Shown here in pieces: positions 29,538-41,200 of a stretch of 64,000 nucleotides of DNA; the stretch's first letter is position 1; every line of letters begins with the position of its first letter. Below the pieces are notes generated by a model. The model saw only the letters and a program-made list of their open reading frames with translations. It was not told where the DNA came from and did no database searches. Made by a program: the position numbers and the translations under genes. The DNA is from Ascoidea asiatica (taxonomy: Eukaryota; Ascomycota; Saccharomycetes; Ascoideales; Ascoideaceae): assembly GCA_001600695.1 (NCBI GenBank), contig BCKQ01000005.1, positions 54,404 through 118,403 on the forward strand. Reading direction: 5' to 3'.

Positions 29538-30013
29538 AACTTTTTTTATTTTAAATACTTTTTATTTACTTTTAGCCTAAACCCCAAAATGTGTGTCCAA
29601 AACCATGTCCATAAATTTAAGGACATCTGCCCCAATCAATCTAAACCATTACATAATCCGGTTCTTGTGTGAGTGACAGTTTACGATACCCGGTGAAAAT
29701 GCCAGAGATTTAGAAACTGCGTTCATTTTCTGAATCAGCTGTACTTCTGCTTCTTATTTCTTGCATCGTCACTCTCAGGCAACTTATTCTGAGGGTTTTG
29801 GAACTGGGCAATAGACAGTAGACTATTCAACTACAACTCACAATCAAAGCTTTCAATACACTTTCAGTGATGGGTTTGATTTGGTCTAACAAAACTTGAA
29901 ATTTGAAAGGACATCAAGCATCTTTTTTTCACTACTTTAGCACATTGCTTTAGTTTTCTGCCTTAGTTAATTAATTACTTTATTAGTTCATCAATTAATT
30001 TCTTTTATTTCCA

Positions 30014-30976
30014 ATGGTTTCTTCAAATTCAAATTCATCTGATAATCAACAGACTTTTCATCAAGAGGATATTCAAATTAGTGAAATTCCATCATCATCT
30101 ACAAATATTCAATTTCAAAATCAATTGCATAGTGTCTCTAACAATTCAATAAACAATGATTCAAATTCAGATTTAACTATAATTGAATCAGACTCGATAA
30201 ATTTACCTTCAACCTCAATTTCTACTTCAAATAGATCAAGAATTAGAAATCGAAGAAAAAGAAGAAATAGAAGAGTATCTTTACCTCCAAATTCTGTTGT
30301 TGTCAATTTATCTGATGAAGAAAATCGTCATCATTTTACTCTTCCACCAATTACTGAAATTATTACTGTTGATCCTGATTTAAATACAAATAGAAATTTA
30401 CGTGCTAGATTACAAAATAATCCTAATTTTAATTTACCTGTAACCCCTGGTAATGAAAACTCAGATTCGGATTCTAATTATAATTCCAATTTAAATTCAA
30501 ACTTTACTTTAGGTAAAATTAATCAATTAAAAATTCCTAAGAAAAGAAAATTAATCAAAAATAATGATGATTTAAATGATCTTTTCACTGATGATGAAGA
30601 TAAGGATGATGATAACTCTATTAATCATCAAAAATTAATCGATGAAAATAAGAATAAAAATAATATTGGTATAAATGAATTAGAATGTCCAATCTGTTTT
30701 GAGCCTCCAGAAAAAACTTTAGCTTTAAAATGTGGTCATTATTATTGTATGGATTGCTTATTCAAAAGTTTTCAAATGTCAACTTCTTCAAATAAAACTA
30801 AAGCAAACTGTCCAATTTGTAGAACAGAATTTTCTTTATCTCATCTTCTGCCTTTAATTTTCATGAAAGCTCCTGAAATCAAAATTCCTGATGTGTATGA
30901 TGAATATGATTCTATTGAACAGTCTTCATCTTTATCTTCATCTCCTTCTTCATCTTTATCTTCATTATCATCATAA
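30014..30976 (+). CDS. SLX8: RING-finger ubiquitin ligase with SUMO-interaction motifs, SLX8-like
   Basis: The 320-residue protein carries a C-terminal C3HC4 RING starting CPICFEPPEKTLALKCGHYYC at residue 225 and ending CPICR (266-270), very like Slx8. N-terminal sequences that fit SUMO-interaction motifs are LTIIESD (54-60), VVVNLSDEE (95-103) and EIITVDPD (115-122). A strongly basic segment RIRNRRKRRNRR (76-87) may be a nuclear signal. SUMO-targeted ubiquitin ligases of this kind clear SUMO-conjugates and act in genome stability. The layout, several SIMs plus RING in one chain, is like vertebrate RNF4; in S. cerevisiae the SIMs are mainly on partner Slx5. The C-terminus is Ser-rich. RAD18- or PEX-type RINGs are less likely. 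Confidence 0.65.
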   Translation: MVSSNSNSSDNQQTFHQEDIQISEIPSSSTNIQFQNQLHSVSNNSINNDSNSDLTIIESDSINLPSTSISTSNRSRIRNRRKRRNRRVSLPPNSVVVNLSDEENRHHFTLPPITEIITVDPDLNTNRNLRARLQNNPNFNLPVTPGNENSDSDSNYNSNLNSNFTLGKINQLKIPKKRKLIKNNDDLNDLFTDDEDKDDDNSINHQKLIDENKNKNNIGINELECPICFEPPEKTLALKCGHYYCMDCLFKSFQMSTSSNKTKANCPICRTEFSLSHLLPLIFMKAPEIKIPDVYDEYDSIEQSSSLSSSPSSSLSSLSS

Positions 30977-31447
30977 CCATTAATCTTTTATTACCGCCGA
31001 GAGTCTAAATACCGAATAATCTTCTATATTTCCGCAAATTCATTTCACACTCTTTTTCTTATATTTTTGTTTTTTTGCTTTGTGTTGAGTCGATGTAATT
31101 TCATATTCAACTCCCTCAATTCCAAATTACTATGAATTATATATATCACTTTAATCACCTAACCTTTAAAATTATTCAATTCAAATAAATCAATTTATAC
31201 TCAATCACCTTCTTATTCTGAAATTTTATCGGATTACACAAATTTGGCTATACCTCTAATTTAATTATATTTAATAATATTATTATACTACATATATAAT
31301 TCAATCAGAAATATTTATAGGCTATCCAAAATTTCTGTTCACAAATTTTCTAAATATATTAATTATTAATTGCTAGTTGAAATAAAATAAAAACCACAAT
31401 AAAAAAAACTAAAAATATTAAAATAATCACCAAAGCAAAATTTAATT
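30977..31447. other. Tandem intergenic region, no gene seen
   Basis: AT-rich sequence between the RING gene stop and the next start. No repeats or structured RNA recognised. Confidence 0.5.
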
Positions 31448-32827
31448 ATGTTTTCAAAATATAAAGGATTTAATATATCTTTATTATCTGGCTTCAATAT
31501 TATCAATGGAAATGATAATGATGATAATAGTAAATTTAATGATAGCAATCAAATTATTTCTAATAGGCAAATTAGATATAACGATCCGTATTCTCTAAAT
31601 TTTATGTTTCATTCATTAAATCTTGATAAAAAGTTCAAAAATGAAAATAATAATAAAATTGGTAATGAAAATCAAAATTTAGATCAATCTAAAATTAAAA
31701 AATTCGAAAACTGTGAAATTATTGAAAGAGTTGAAAAAAAATTTGAAAAGAATGAACAGAAAAAATTTAATAATTTGAGTTATTTGAATAAAAAACGAAT
31801 TCTTAAAAAAAAAAATGAAAATGATGAATTTTTTTCAATTGGTAATAGAATGAATTTCAATAATTCAAATGAAAATGAAAATGAAAATGAAATTTTGAAA
31901 AAACAAAAAAGAAAAAAGTTACAAGAGCAAGAAATTAAGGTTAAACCAATTCCAAATGAAGACAAGAAAATAAATCTTGTTTTTCTTGGAAAATTCAAAG
32001 GATGTATTGATGATAGAAAATATAGATGTTCTTCGAAACCAGTTTTATGTGGATATGATATTTGTGAAAATGAGTTCAATATTAAAAAGAATTATAGGTA
32101 TAAAAAATGTCAGGATACAAAAAAAAAATGTTATTGTTCATATTTACCAATAGTTTCTTCACCTTTATCAAAGAATGTTTTAAATAAGAGAGATTTTAGA
32201 AATAGTTTTGATAATGATCATAATAATGATTACGATAATGATTACGATAATGACTGGAATAATATTGTTGATTCTAAAAGTAAAAAAATAAAATTGCCTA
32301 GTATAGATAATATGTTGTTTGTTAATTTCGATAATAAAGGAATACAATACTTATATAATTCAAAAAATCAGTCATTATTCAAAAAAAGCAAAACCAATAA
32401 TTATGATCCTGATAATTACGAAAACAAAATTGAGATTGGAAATATTAATGAAAAAGTATTTGGATATGGAATTGAATGTGAAAGTAAAACCAAAAATGAA
32501 AAATTCATGCAAAAACAAAATGTATCTTGTTTAGAAGAAGAAAAAGAAAATAAAAGTCATGTGTTTATGAATGAAGAAAACAAGCTAACGTTGGAACTAA
32601 TTGATAGTCTCAATCAAATTGGATACAATAAAATCAAGAATGAATATGAAGCAGGAGACATGAATAGGATACCATCTAATCCTAAAGTTCTGTTATTATC
32701 ATGTTCATCAAGAGACAAATCTGTTGAAAAAGGTGAAAACAAAAATATGAAGAAAGTGAATAATTTCTTCAATAAAAAGATCACCATAATAAAAAAGATT
32801 AGAAAAACAAGCAACAATTTTTATTGA
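31448..32827 (+). CDS. Hypothetical Lys/Asn-rich protein with a cysteine cluster
   Basis: This 459-residue frame is of unknown identity. The first 170 residues are rich in Asn, Lys and Glu with a basic coiled-coil-like stretch (KKFEKNEQKKFNNLSYLNKK, about 98-117). At about 177-240 there is a segment with many cysteines: CIDDRKYRC, LCGYDIC, KKCQDTKKKCYC. These could bind zinc, although the spacing fits no finger I know. NDYDNDYDND is a short repeat. The C-terminus is basic. There is no signal peptide or membrane span. The length and single uninterrupted frame support a real, fast-evolving gene. Confidence 0.45.
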   Translation: MFSKYKGFNISLLSGFNIINGNDNDDNSKFNDSNQIISNRQIRYNDPYSLNFMFHSLNLDKKFKNENNNKIGNENQNLDQSKIKKFENCEIIERVEKKFEKNEQKKFNNLSYLNKKRILKKKNENDEFFSIGNRMNFNNSNENENENEILKKQKRKKLQEQEIKVKPIPNEDKKINLVFLGKFKGCIDDRKYRCSSKPVLCGYDICENEFNIKKNYRYKKCQDTKKKCYCSYLPIVSSPLSKNVLNKRDFRNSFDNDHNNDYDNDYDNDWNNIVDSKSKKIKLPSIDNMLFVNFDNKGIQYLYNSKNQSLFKKSKTNNYDPDNYENKIEIGNINEKVFGYGIECESKTKNEKFMQKQNVSCLEEEKENKSHVFMNEENKLTLELIDSLNQIGYNKIKNEYEAGDMNRIPSNPKVLLLSCSSRDKSVEKGENKNMKKVNNFFNKKITIIKKIRKTSNNFY

Positions 32828-34488
32828 GAGGTTATTGTCTGATAGGATTAGTGAATAGATAACTGAGTTCAATTTAGAATACGAATACAATAATTGATAT
32901 AAGTATAAAATTATATTCTGACATTACATAAAATCAATTAACTTAGCTACTTGATAGTAATACATTTTTTCAACTGCAACTCATGAACTTGGAGGAATAC
33001 AAATTCATTATCGTTACAACCGTAGTAGATTTTCATAGACAGATCTTGTCCTAAAAATATTCAATCGGACAAAAACTGTCCGGGTTTCACCAGCCTCGTA
33101 GTCACGCGACTGGCAGGTTTTCATTTAGCCTCGTTATGGCTTTCCGGATCTAATCTCTACTGCACCAATCTCATGAAATTACCTATCCTTTTTCCTCTTA
33201 CACGGAACCTGAGGCAAGATTTGCTCTGATTTTTAAAGTCACTGTTTTCTGGTGCTTTGATTCTATATTTATCCAAGCTTATTCAAATTTAAACAAGTTT
33301 ATTCAAACTTATCAATTTTTATAAAAGATATTAAATACTTCTGATAGAATATAATCTTGATTCTAAATCCTTCAACAGCTTATGCTTTGGTTATTTATCA
33401 ATATTATATTATCCTATCAGCCTCTGATAATTCTAGCATACTTATTTCATTTCTTATTTTTATTTTTTTTATTTTGTCATTTCATTATTTTATTATTTTA
33501 ATAGAATTCATCATTGATACAATTCATCATTTAATTCATCATTTAATTCATTCATAATTCCAACATTTAATCATTTAATTATCTTATCATTAAATCAACT
33601 TATTTGTTAATCATCTCATCATTTAGAATATTCAACTTTATATATTCTGTAAATTTTTTTTTCAATATTCCTAACCAATAACTTTAAAATCGTATCTCAT
33701 AATTTTTTATTATAGCTTTCTATAAAATCATATAACCACAAATTATAAAATCTTTCATATTAATATAAACCTTTTCATTAAACCCTTTTGAAATCAAAAG
33801 TTTTTAAGATCGTTTATTATTATTATTATTATTCATTTTTTTCTATTTAATTTTACTAAATACCTATAAATTCAATACAATAATAATAAATTAACTACTA
33901 TTAAAAATCAAAAATAATTCCTTTTCAAAAAGCTTTCCATTTTAATGGATTCTTATCAAGTTATTAATTTGAATCAATTTCTCTTCCCTCGCTTATACTA
34001 TATAATTATCTAATAATTTATTGATTAAATAATTTATTAATCAATTTTATCGTCCCTAATTTGTCACTCGCTTACTAAATCAAATTCAAATTCATTTTCA
34101 AGGAAATATAATCTTTTGAATTTTAAAAGGTTCCTCATTTATTTCATCAAATCATATTTTTTTTAACTATAATAGCTAAATAATTTCAAACCCCATACTA
34201 TAATATATTACACAATTCTACTTATCATTAATTAATTAGTCAATATAACCCAATTTACTTTATCTTAAGTAAAATTATCTTAATCTTAATCTTAACACAG
34301 ACTAAATAATACTTAAAAAATTTATATTGGACCTTTATTATTTCAAATTATTTTGATTTTATACTAATTACTTTTTTTCTACAACTAATCAATTCATTTT
34401 TTAAAGATCATTAAAAAAAAAAGTTCATTTATAACCTTTTAAATAAAATATATATAATTTCAATTTTTTTCAAAAATATTTCATACAA
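32828..34488. other. Long upstream region of the WSC gene with a GC-richer patch
   Basis: A 1.66-kb gap. A GC-richer patch at about 33060-33250 contains TGTCCGGG, CACGCGACTGG and TTTCCGGATC. Downstream lies low-complexity TCATCATTTAAT repeats (33519-33556) and long poly-A/T stretches up to the gene. A 66-codon frame at 33357 begins with TTG and is rejected. Long upstream regions are common for regulated cell-surface genes. Confidence 0.45.
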
Positions 34489-36651
34489 ATGAAAATAATA
34501 TCTTCAATAACATTAAAATCATCAATAAATTTACTAACTTCAATTTCAAATTTTCTTTTTTTCTTTAATTTTTTAAGTTTATCAAATGCATCTTTTACTT
34601 ATTTAGGTTGTTATTCAGTTTCTTCAATATCTGCAACTCTTAAAAATGAATACACATATCAATCTGAAGGTTATTGTGAAAGTTCTTGTCCTGATTCAAA
34701 TTTTCTTGCTTTAATAGATGGAAATAAATGTTATTGTACTGATACTGATCCATCAAGTAGTAAAGTATCTGATTCTTATTGTACTTCTTCCTGTGATGGT
34801 TATCCTGATGATTCTTGTGGTGGTGGTACTAGTTATTATTCTGTTTATCTTAATAACGATTATGATTATGAAGAAGATACTACTGACACTTCCTCTAGTG
34901 ATTCAAGTACAAGTACATCAACTTCTTCTTCTGCCTCTACAAAATCTTCTACTTCAACTTCCACTTCAACAACTACAACTTCATCTACATCAACATCTAT
35001 GTCTACTCTGGCAACTACTACATCAACCACATCTGCATCGTCAATTACTTCTATCAAGAAAACTCTGGTTTTATCAACTGATGATTCAGAAGCTACAGAT
35101 TCCAGTACTCGAAATGATGATGATACTCAATCTGATTCAATCATAGATTCTTCAACAGAAGAAAAAATTACATCTAATGATAGTACACCTCCTCCGACTC
35201 CCACTTTTACATCATCAACATCATTTACTGCACCAATAAGAGAAACTTCATCTACTTCCAAATCATCATCTTCATCTTCTGATGTTATTGATACTTCTAC
35301 TTTAGTAACTATAATTCAGTCAACTATATCTTCTGAATCAATTGTTACTTCAACTTCTTTAAATGTTGATGTTCAAGATGGTACAACAATAACTTCTGCA
35401 GTAATTGTAATGGTGACACAAGCTGCAACAGATGTAGTTGTAACTTTAACACGTTCAAATACTGCAGCAGCAACTGAAACACATTATATTCAAACTAAAT
35501 CGTCTTCGAATGATGGATTATCATCGGGAGCATTAGCTGGTATAATTGTTGGAGCAATTTGTGGTGTAACAGCGGCTTTATCAGTTATTTTTTTTGTTTG
35601 GAGACAAAGAAGAAAAGCTAAAGATTTAGAAAAAAATTCTACAGCACTTTTAACAGCTGCATTTGTTGCTAAAAATAATGAAAATAATAATAATGGTAAT
35701 AATAGTGGTAATATTAATGGTAATGGTATGGGTAATAATAATGGGAATAATAATGGAGGATCAATGCCATTAGGAAAAGACAGATTTGCAGAAGGTGATG
35801 AAATTAATGATTATAATATTGGACCAGTAATTGGATCAACAGGAGATACTAATATTCATACAAGTAATACAACAACCCCACATTTAAATGGAGCATCATT
35901 TACAAGACATAATACAACAGGTACCAATAAAACAATGGTACCAGTTGGAGTAAATTTTTCACCTTTTAATAAAGATAGTACCACACCTTCATCGAGTTAT
36001 GAACATCCAAGAAATAATATATCAACAGGAACGGCAGTAACATCAGATTCATTTGATTTTGAAACACCAATTGTTGGTAATGGAAAATTTGATGAAAATG
36101 GACTTTTTACAACAACAAATAATAATAATAATAATAAAAATAATAATAATAGTAATACTAATACTTATAGTATAAGTGGAGCTGGGATTTTAAATGAATC
36201 TAATACTGGAAATAATAATATTAATCATAATAATTTAACAGTTGGAGATTTAGATTACTTCACAGATGAAGAATCGATCATGGCATCAGGGGGGTTAAGA
36301 ATTATGAATCCAGATAATGGTAGTATTTTGAGTCCTTCTAGAGGTGTTTCATTAGATATTCCAGGAAATAATAGTCGAAATGGTAGTAGGCCAAATAGTG
36401 GAATAAGAATGAAAAACTCTAGTGAAATATCAAGATCATTAGATCCATGTAGATCATTGGACCCATCAAGATCATTGGACCCCATTTCAAATTTGAATAT
36501 GGAAAATAATAATAGTAATAGTAATAGTAATATAAAATCTAATTTAGGAGAAAGAGTAGATAATGTGAATTCAAAAACAAATTTAACAATTTTAGAATCT
36601 GAACATTCATTAAGTGAAGATGATATATTTATATTCAAAGACAGAATTTAA
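34489..36651 (+). CDS. WSC-domain cell-wall stress sensor (Wsc1/Slg1-like)
   Basis: The 720-residue protein has a signal peptide (about 1-34, with an Ile/Leu/Phe-rich core) and a WSC domain (about 36-120) with eight cysteines (C41, 63, 67, 81, 83, 98, 102, 110). A Ser/Thr-rich stalk (about 125-345), presumably O-mannosylated, leads to one transmembrane segment (about 349-371) followed by RQRRKAK. The long cytoplasmic tail has Asn runs, three RSLDP units near residue 655 and conserved DLDYFTDEES and LRIMNPD blocks. Wsc sensors report wall stress to Rho1 and the Pkc1 MAP-kinase cascade. The architecture is complete. The family has several paralogues (WSC1-3), so I give no symbol. Confidence 0.8.
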   Translation: MKIISSITLKSSINLLTSISNFLFFFNFLSLSNASFTYLGCYSVSSISATLKNEYTYQSEGYCESSCPDSNFLALIDGNKCYCTDTDPSSSKVSDSYCTSSCDGYPDDSCGGGTSYYSVYLNNDYDYEEDTTDTSSSDSSTSTSTSSSASTKSSTSTSTSTTTTSSTSTSMSTLATTTSTTSASSITSIKKTLVLSTDDSEATDSSTRNDDDTQSDSIIDSSTEEKITSNDSTPPPTPTFTSSTSFTAPIRETSSTSKSSSSSSDVIDTSTLVTIIQSTISSESIVTSTSLNVDVQDGTTITSAVIVMVTQAATDVVVTLTRSNTAAATETHYIQTKSSSNDGLSSGALAGIIVGAICGVTAALSVIFFVWRQRRKAKDLEKNSTALLTAAFVAKNNENNNNGNNSGNINGNGMGNNNGNNNGGSMPLGKDRFAEGDEINDYNIGPVIGSTGDTNIHTSNTTTPHLNGASFTRHNTTGTNKTMVPVGVNFSPFNKDSTTPSSSYEHPRNNISTGTAVTSDSFDFETPIVGNGKFDENGLFTTTNNNNNNKNNNNSNTNTYSISGAGILNESNTGNNNINHNNLTVGDLDYFTDEESIMASGGLRIMNPDNGSILSPSRGVSLDIPGNNSRNGSRPNSGIRMKNSSEISRSLDPCRSLDPSRSLDPISNLNMENNNSNSNSNIKSNLGERVDNVNSKTNLTILESEHSLSEDDIFIFKDRI

Positions 36652-38273
36652 GATTAATCTAGGATAAATCTAAGAATAGTATTAATTTAGAAATATCTGC
36701 CATTTTTATCATTTTTCAAAACACTTTTTTTTTTTTCTTTCAAGGATGCATTCTTCCGATAATGATGAGGTTTAATTCAGGATTTTATATTAATTTGAAG
36801 AAATTAATAATAGAGTTTTTATTAATTCCAAATTAAATTTCAATTCATCAATACTAGTACTTTTTCTTCGTTCTTTTTATTTTTATTTTTATTTTTGTTT
36901 TTGTTTTTGTTTTTTTTTATGCTTAAACTTTTGATATTATTTTTGAAATTAGTTTTTTTTAATACCGGTTGTTCTTTTTTATCTAGTTAATAAAGTTACT
37001 AGTCCTTTTAGTATTTCTAAGTACCTCTTCTGGATAAGAAGAGCTCTTCAATCATTATTGCTTCAATTGTAACTACTCTGGAGCATAAACAATCAATTGA
37101 ATTGTTTGTTTATCGAGTTTTTTTATCGAGTTTATTTATGAACATGCCAAATATTAGAGCTAAATTCAACTAATCACAGTGTAAAGTATAGACTCAGAAG
37201 GCTAAAAGTCCGAATAACACTCAGTTAAAACAGAGATGAGTGAATTACAAATCCAACAGAAATCGAAGAGAAGTTGCAAAGTCAGAGGGAAAGTCTCACC
37301 TACTCTTGCCACAACTAAGGGTCTTCTGCCGCCGGCATCCAGGGCTTGCCGGACAAGTGCCGAGCGCTTGTGGCAAAGGGTGCCAGGGACGCAGGGGTGG
37401 CGGTGCTAAATTGCGCGGCCGGCAGAGCCCAAAGCACACAGCAGCACAGCAGCACCGACCCCAGCAAGCAGACAAAATAACGAAATAAGCACAAAATACA
37501 AATTCTGCGCTGGTGTTGGCCTCGCTCATCGCTTTTCTCTCATTTCGCTCTGTGGTTTGTTATCAGCTTTGAGCATTTTAATATCAACGCTTTTCCATTA
37601 TTAGCCTGTTAGCCTTTTAGCCTGTTACCACTACTAATATTATCACTATCATTATCACTATCACTATCACTATCACTATCACTATCAATATCAATTGTTA
37701 TTATAATTTGAGTAATTTTCTTGGTGTTTATTTTCATGCTCATACACTAAAATTTCTCGACTTTACTATTCCATTACTATGCTTTTTTTTTTTTTTTTCT
37801 TTTTTTTCAGTTCAGATCAATTTCAATAATTCCAATCAATGATCATAATATCAATCAATCATTATGATTTTATACTATAGCAATACTATTCCAACATAAT
37901 AACTCCAATTTTTCATTTTCTTTGCATGATCTGATAATATATAAGTAATCAAATATGTTCTCTTTCAATTCAATCTTTCTTCTGTTTTTTTTTTTTTGAA
38001 TTATTGTCTATAATTATATGTTTTTATTCAATATAATTGAAATTTAAATTATCAATTAGATCTTTTACTTAGGTTTATTATATTTATCAGATTTCTTAAA
38101 TAAAACAATAATAATAATAATAATAAAAATCTACATTCAATTGAAGAAAATTTAGAAATCAATTAATAAAATTAATAATTTATTATAATTTATACAATCA
38201 TTTCTTAAAACAATTATATTTATATTCTATTTATTCTTTTTTTTTCTTTTTTTCTGTTACTTTTTAATTCAAA
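36652..38273. other. Upstream region of the SNQ2-like gene with a GC-rich island and ACTATC repeat
   Basis: A 1.6-kb gap. A GC-rich island at about 37290-37480 has GCCGCCGGCATCC, TTGCCGGACAAG and GCGCGGCCGG. A hexamer repeat of ATCACT occupies about 37640-37692, a TTTTTG repeat lies at about 36885-36915, and a TAA microsatellite is near 38107-38127. Long poly-T tracts precede the gene. I find no canonical CCGCGG drug-response element here. Confidence 0.45.
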
Positions 38274-41200
38274 ATGTCTCATGATAAACATTCTGATTCT
38301 GAATCTTTATATTCACAAGATTCTGAAAAGGTTACTCCTTTTGATCCATTAAATGATCCAACTCTTTTAACTCATCCAAATAATGTTAATTCTGTAACAA
38401 ATCAATCTTCAAGATCAAGAAGATCTGGTTTATTTAAAAAATTATCAAGTAATATTAATAATACAAATGATATTGAATCTCAAAATGCTGATGAATTATT
38501 ATCAAATCATTTATCAAATATTTTATCAAACCCAGAAGGTGTTTCAAAAATTCAATCTTTAGCAAGAACTTTATCAAAAAGAACAAAAGTTCAAATGGAT
38601 AAATTTGAAATTAATGATGATGATTTTGATTTAAAATTATTATTAAATTATTTAAATTCAAAATCTTTAGAACAAGGTATTGAATCTTCTGCTGCTGGTA
38701 TTTGTTTTAAAGATTTAACTGCTGTTGGTGTTGATGTTTCAGCTGCTTATGCTCCAACTGTTGCAGAAATGTTAAGAGATTATATTAAATGGCCTTTATC
38801 TTTTATGAAAAAAAACTCTCAACCTTTAAGAGAAATTATTAGACATTTTAATGGTGTTATTGAAGCTGGTGAAATGTGTTTTGTTGTCGGTAGACCTGGT
38901 GCAGGTTGTTCAACTTTATTAAAATGTTGTGCTGGTGAAATTGAAGATTTTGTTGAAATTCAAGGTCAATTTTCATATGATGGTCTTGATCAATCTGAAA
39001 TGATGAAACATTATAAAGGATATGTCATTTACAATCCTGAATTAGATAATCATTTTCCTTTAATTTCTGTTAAACAAACTGTTGATTTTGCTTTAAAAAC
39101 TAAAACTCCTGCAAAAAGAGTTGATGGTATTTCCAGAAAAACTTATATTAATAATATGAGAGATTTATGGTGTACTGTTTTTGGTTTAAGACATACTTAT
39201 GCAACTAATGTTGGTAATGATTTTGTTAGAGGTGTTTCTGGTGGTGAAAGAAAAAGAGTTAGTATTGTTGAAGCTTTAGCTTGTAATGCTTCAATGTATG
39301 CTTGGGATAATGCAACTAGAGGTTTAGATGCTTCCACTGCCTTAGAATTTTCTCAAGCTATTCGTACAGCTACAAATTTATTAAATAATTCTGCTTTAGT
39401 TGCAATTTATCAAGCTGGTGAAAATATTTATGAATTATTTGATAAAGTTACTGTTATTTATCTTGGTAGACAAATTTATTTTGGTAAAGCTATTAATGCT
39501 CGTTCATATTTCGAAAAAATGGGTTGGTTTAAACCTTCTCGTATGACAACTCCAGAATTTTTAACTTCTGTTACTGATCCAAATGGTAGAACTCCAAGAC
39601 CTGGTTTTGAAAATAAAGTTCCTGAAACTGCTGATGAATTTGAATCTTATTGGTTAAATTCTCCTGAATATCAAGAATGTTTAGCTGAATGTGATAGTTA
39701 TATAACTGAACATCCAGTTGAAGAAACAAGACAAAGATTAGCTACTGCTACTTCTCAAAGAAAACAAAGATTACAAAGAAAAGGTTCTCAATTCGTTGTT
39801 ACTTATTTTGCTCAATTATATTATTTAATTCAAAGAGGTTTTCAAAGAGCTAAAGGTGATATGACTTATCAAGTTATATATTTATCTTCTTTTTTAATCA
39901 AAGGTCTTATTGTTGGTTCAATGTTTTATAAAATTCCTTCTGGAACTTCTGGTGCTTATTCTCGTGGTGGTATTTTATTTTATTGTTTGTTATTTTGTGC
40001 TTTAACTTCATTAGCTGAAATTGCTCATTCTTTTGAACATAGAAATATTGTTGTTAAACAAAAATCCTATTCTATGTATCATCTTTCTGCAGAAGCTTTA
40101 CAAGAGATTGTTACTGAAATTCCTATCAAACTTGTTGCAATTATTGTTCTTGCTTTAACTTCCTATTGGATGCCACATCTTAAGCATGAAGCTGGTGCTT
40201 TTTTTCAATATTTGTTATTTTTATTATTAATTCAACAATGTATGTCTTTTATTTTCAAATTTGTTGCAACAATTACAAAAGATGGTGGTACAGCACATGC
40301 CGTAGCCGGTTTATGGGTTTTAATGTTATGTGTTTATACTGGTTTCATGATTCCATTACCAAAAATGCATCATTGGATTAAATGGATTAATTGGTTGAAT
40401 CCAATGAGATATACTTATGAACAATTACTTGCTGTTGAATTTCATGGTAAAAAAATGGCTTGCGATTCACTTGTTCCTAGTGGTAATGGTTATGAAAATG
40501 TTTCATTATCTAATCAAATTTGTGCAATTGCAGGTGCTGTCAAAGGTCAAGATTGGGTCCAAGGTGATAAATATTTAACTTCTAAATATCATTACCATTA
40601 TTCTCATGTATGGAGAAATTTTGGTATTAATATTGCTTGGACTGCTTGTTTTATTTTACTCAATGTTGGATTTTCTGAATTTATTAAAAGTGTTCAGGGT
40701 GGAGGTGATATGTTATTATATAAAAGAGGTCATTTACCATCAGATATTTCTGAAGGTGTTGATGGTAAGGTTGCAAGTAGAGAGGAAATGATGTTAGCAC
40801 TTAATGGTCCTAATGTTGATTTAGAAAAAGTTATTTCTGAAAAAGATGTTTTTTCATGGCAAAATTTACAATATACAATTCCTTATGATGGAACTACTAG
40901 GATTTTATTGAACAATATTCAAGGGTATGTTAAACCAGGAACAATGACTGCCTTAATGGGTGAATCTGGTGCCGGTAAAACAACTTTATTGAATACTCTT
41001 GCTCAAAGAATTAACTTTGGTGTAATTACTGGTGATATGTTCGTCAATGGTAGAGAAATTGATTCTTCTTTTAAAAGAAGAACTGGGTATGTTCAACAAC
41101 AAGATTTGCATTTAGCTGAATATTCTGTTAGAGAATCATTAAGATTTGCAGCTGATTTACGTCAACCAAAAAGTGTTTCTAAAGAAGAAAAATATGAATA

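Noticed and set aside
33060-33200. Possible tRNA or other RNA gene in the GC-richer patch
   Set aside because: I saw no A-box/B-box pair or cloverleaf. The same check by eye of the other islands also gave no tRNA.
33357-33557. 66-codon hydrophobic frame
   Set aside because: Starts with TTG, built from TCATCATTTAAT repeats.
37240-37529. Frames on both strands in the island upstream of the SNQ2-like gene
   Set aside because: The plus frame starts with GTG and neither has homology; the island appears non-coding.
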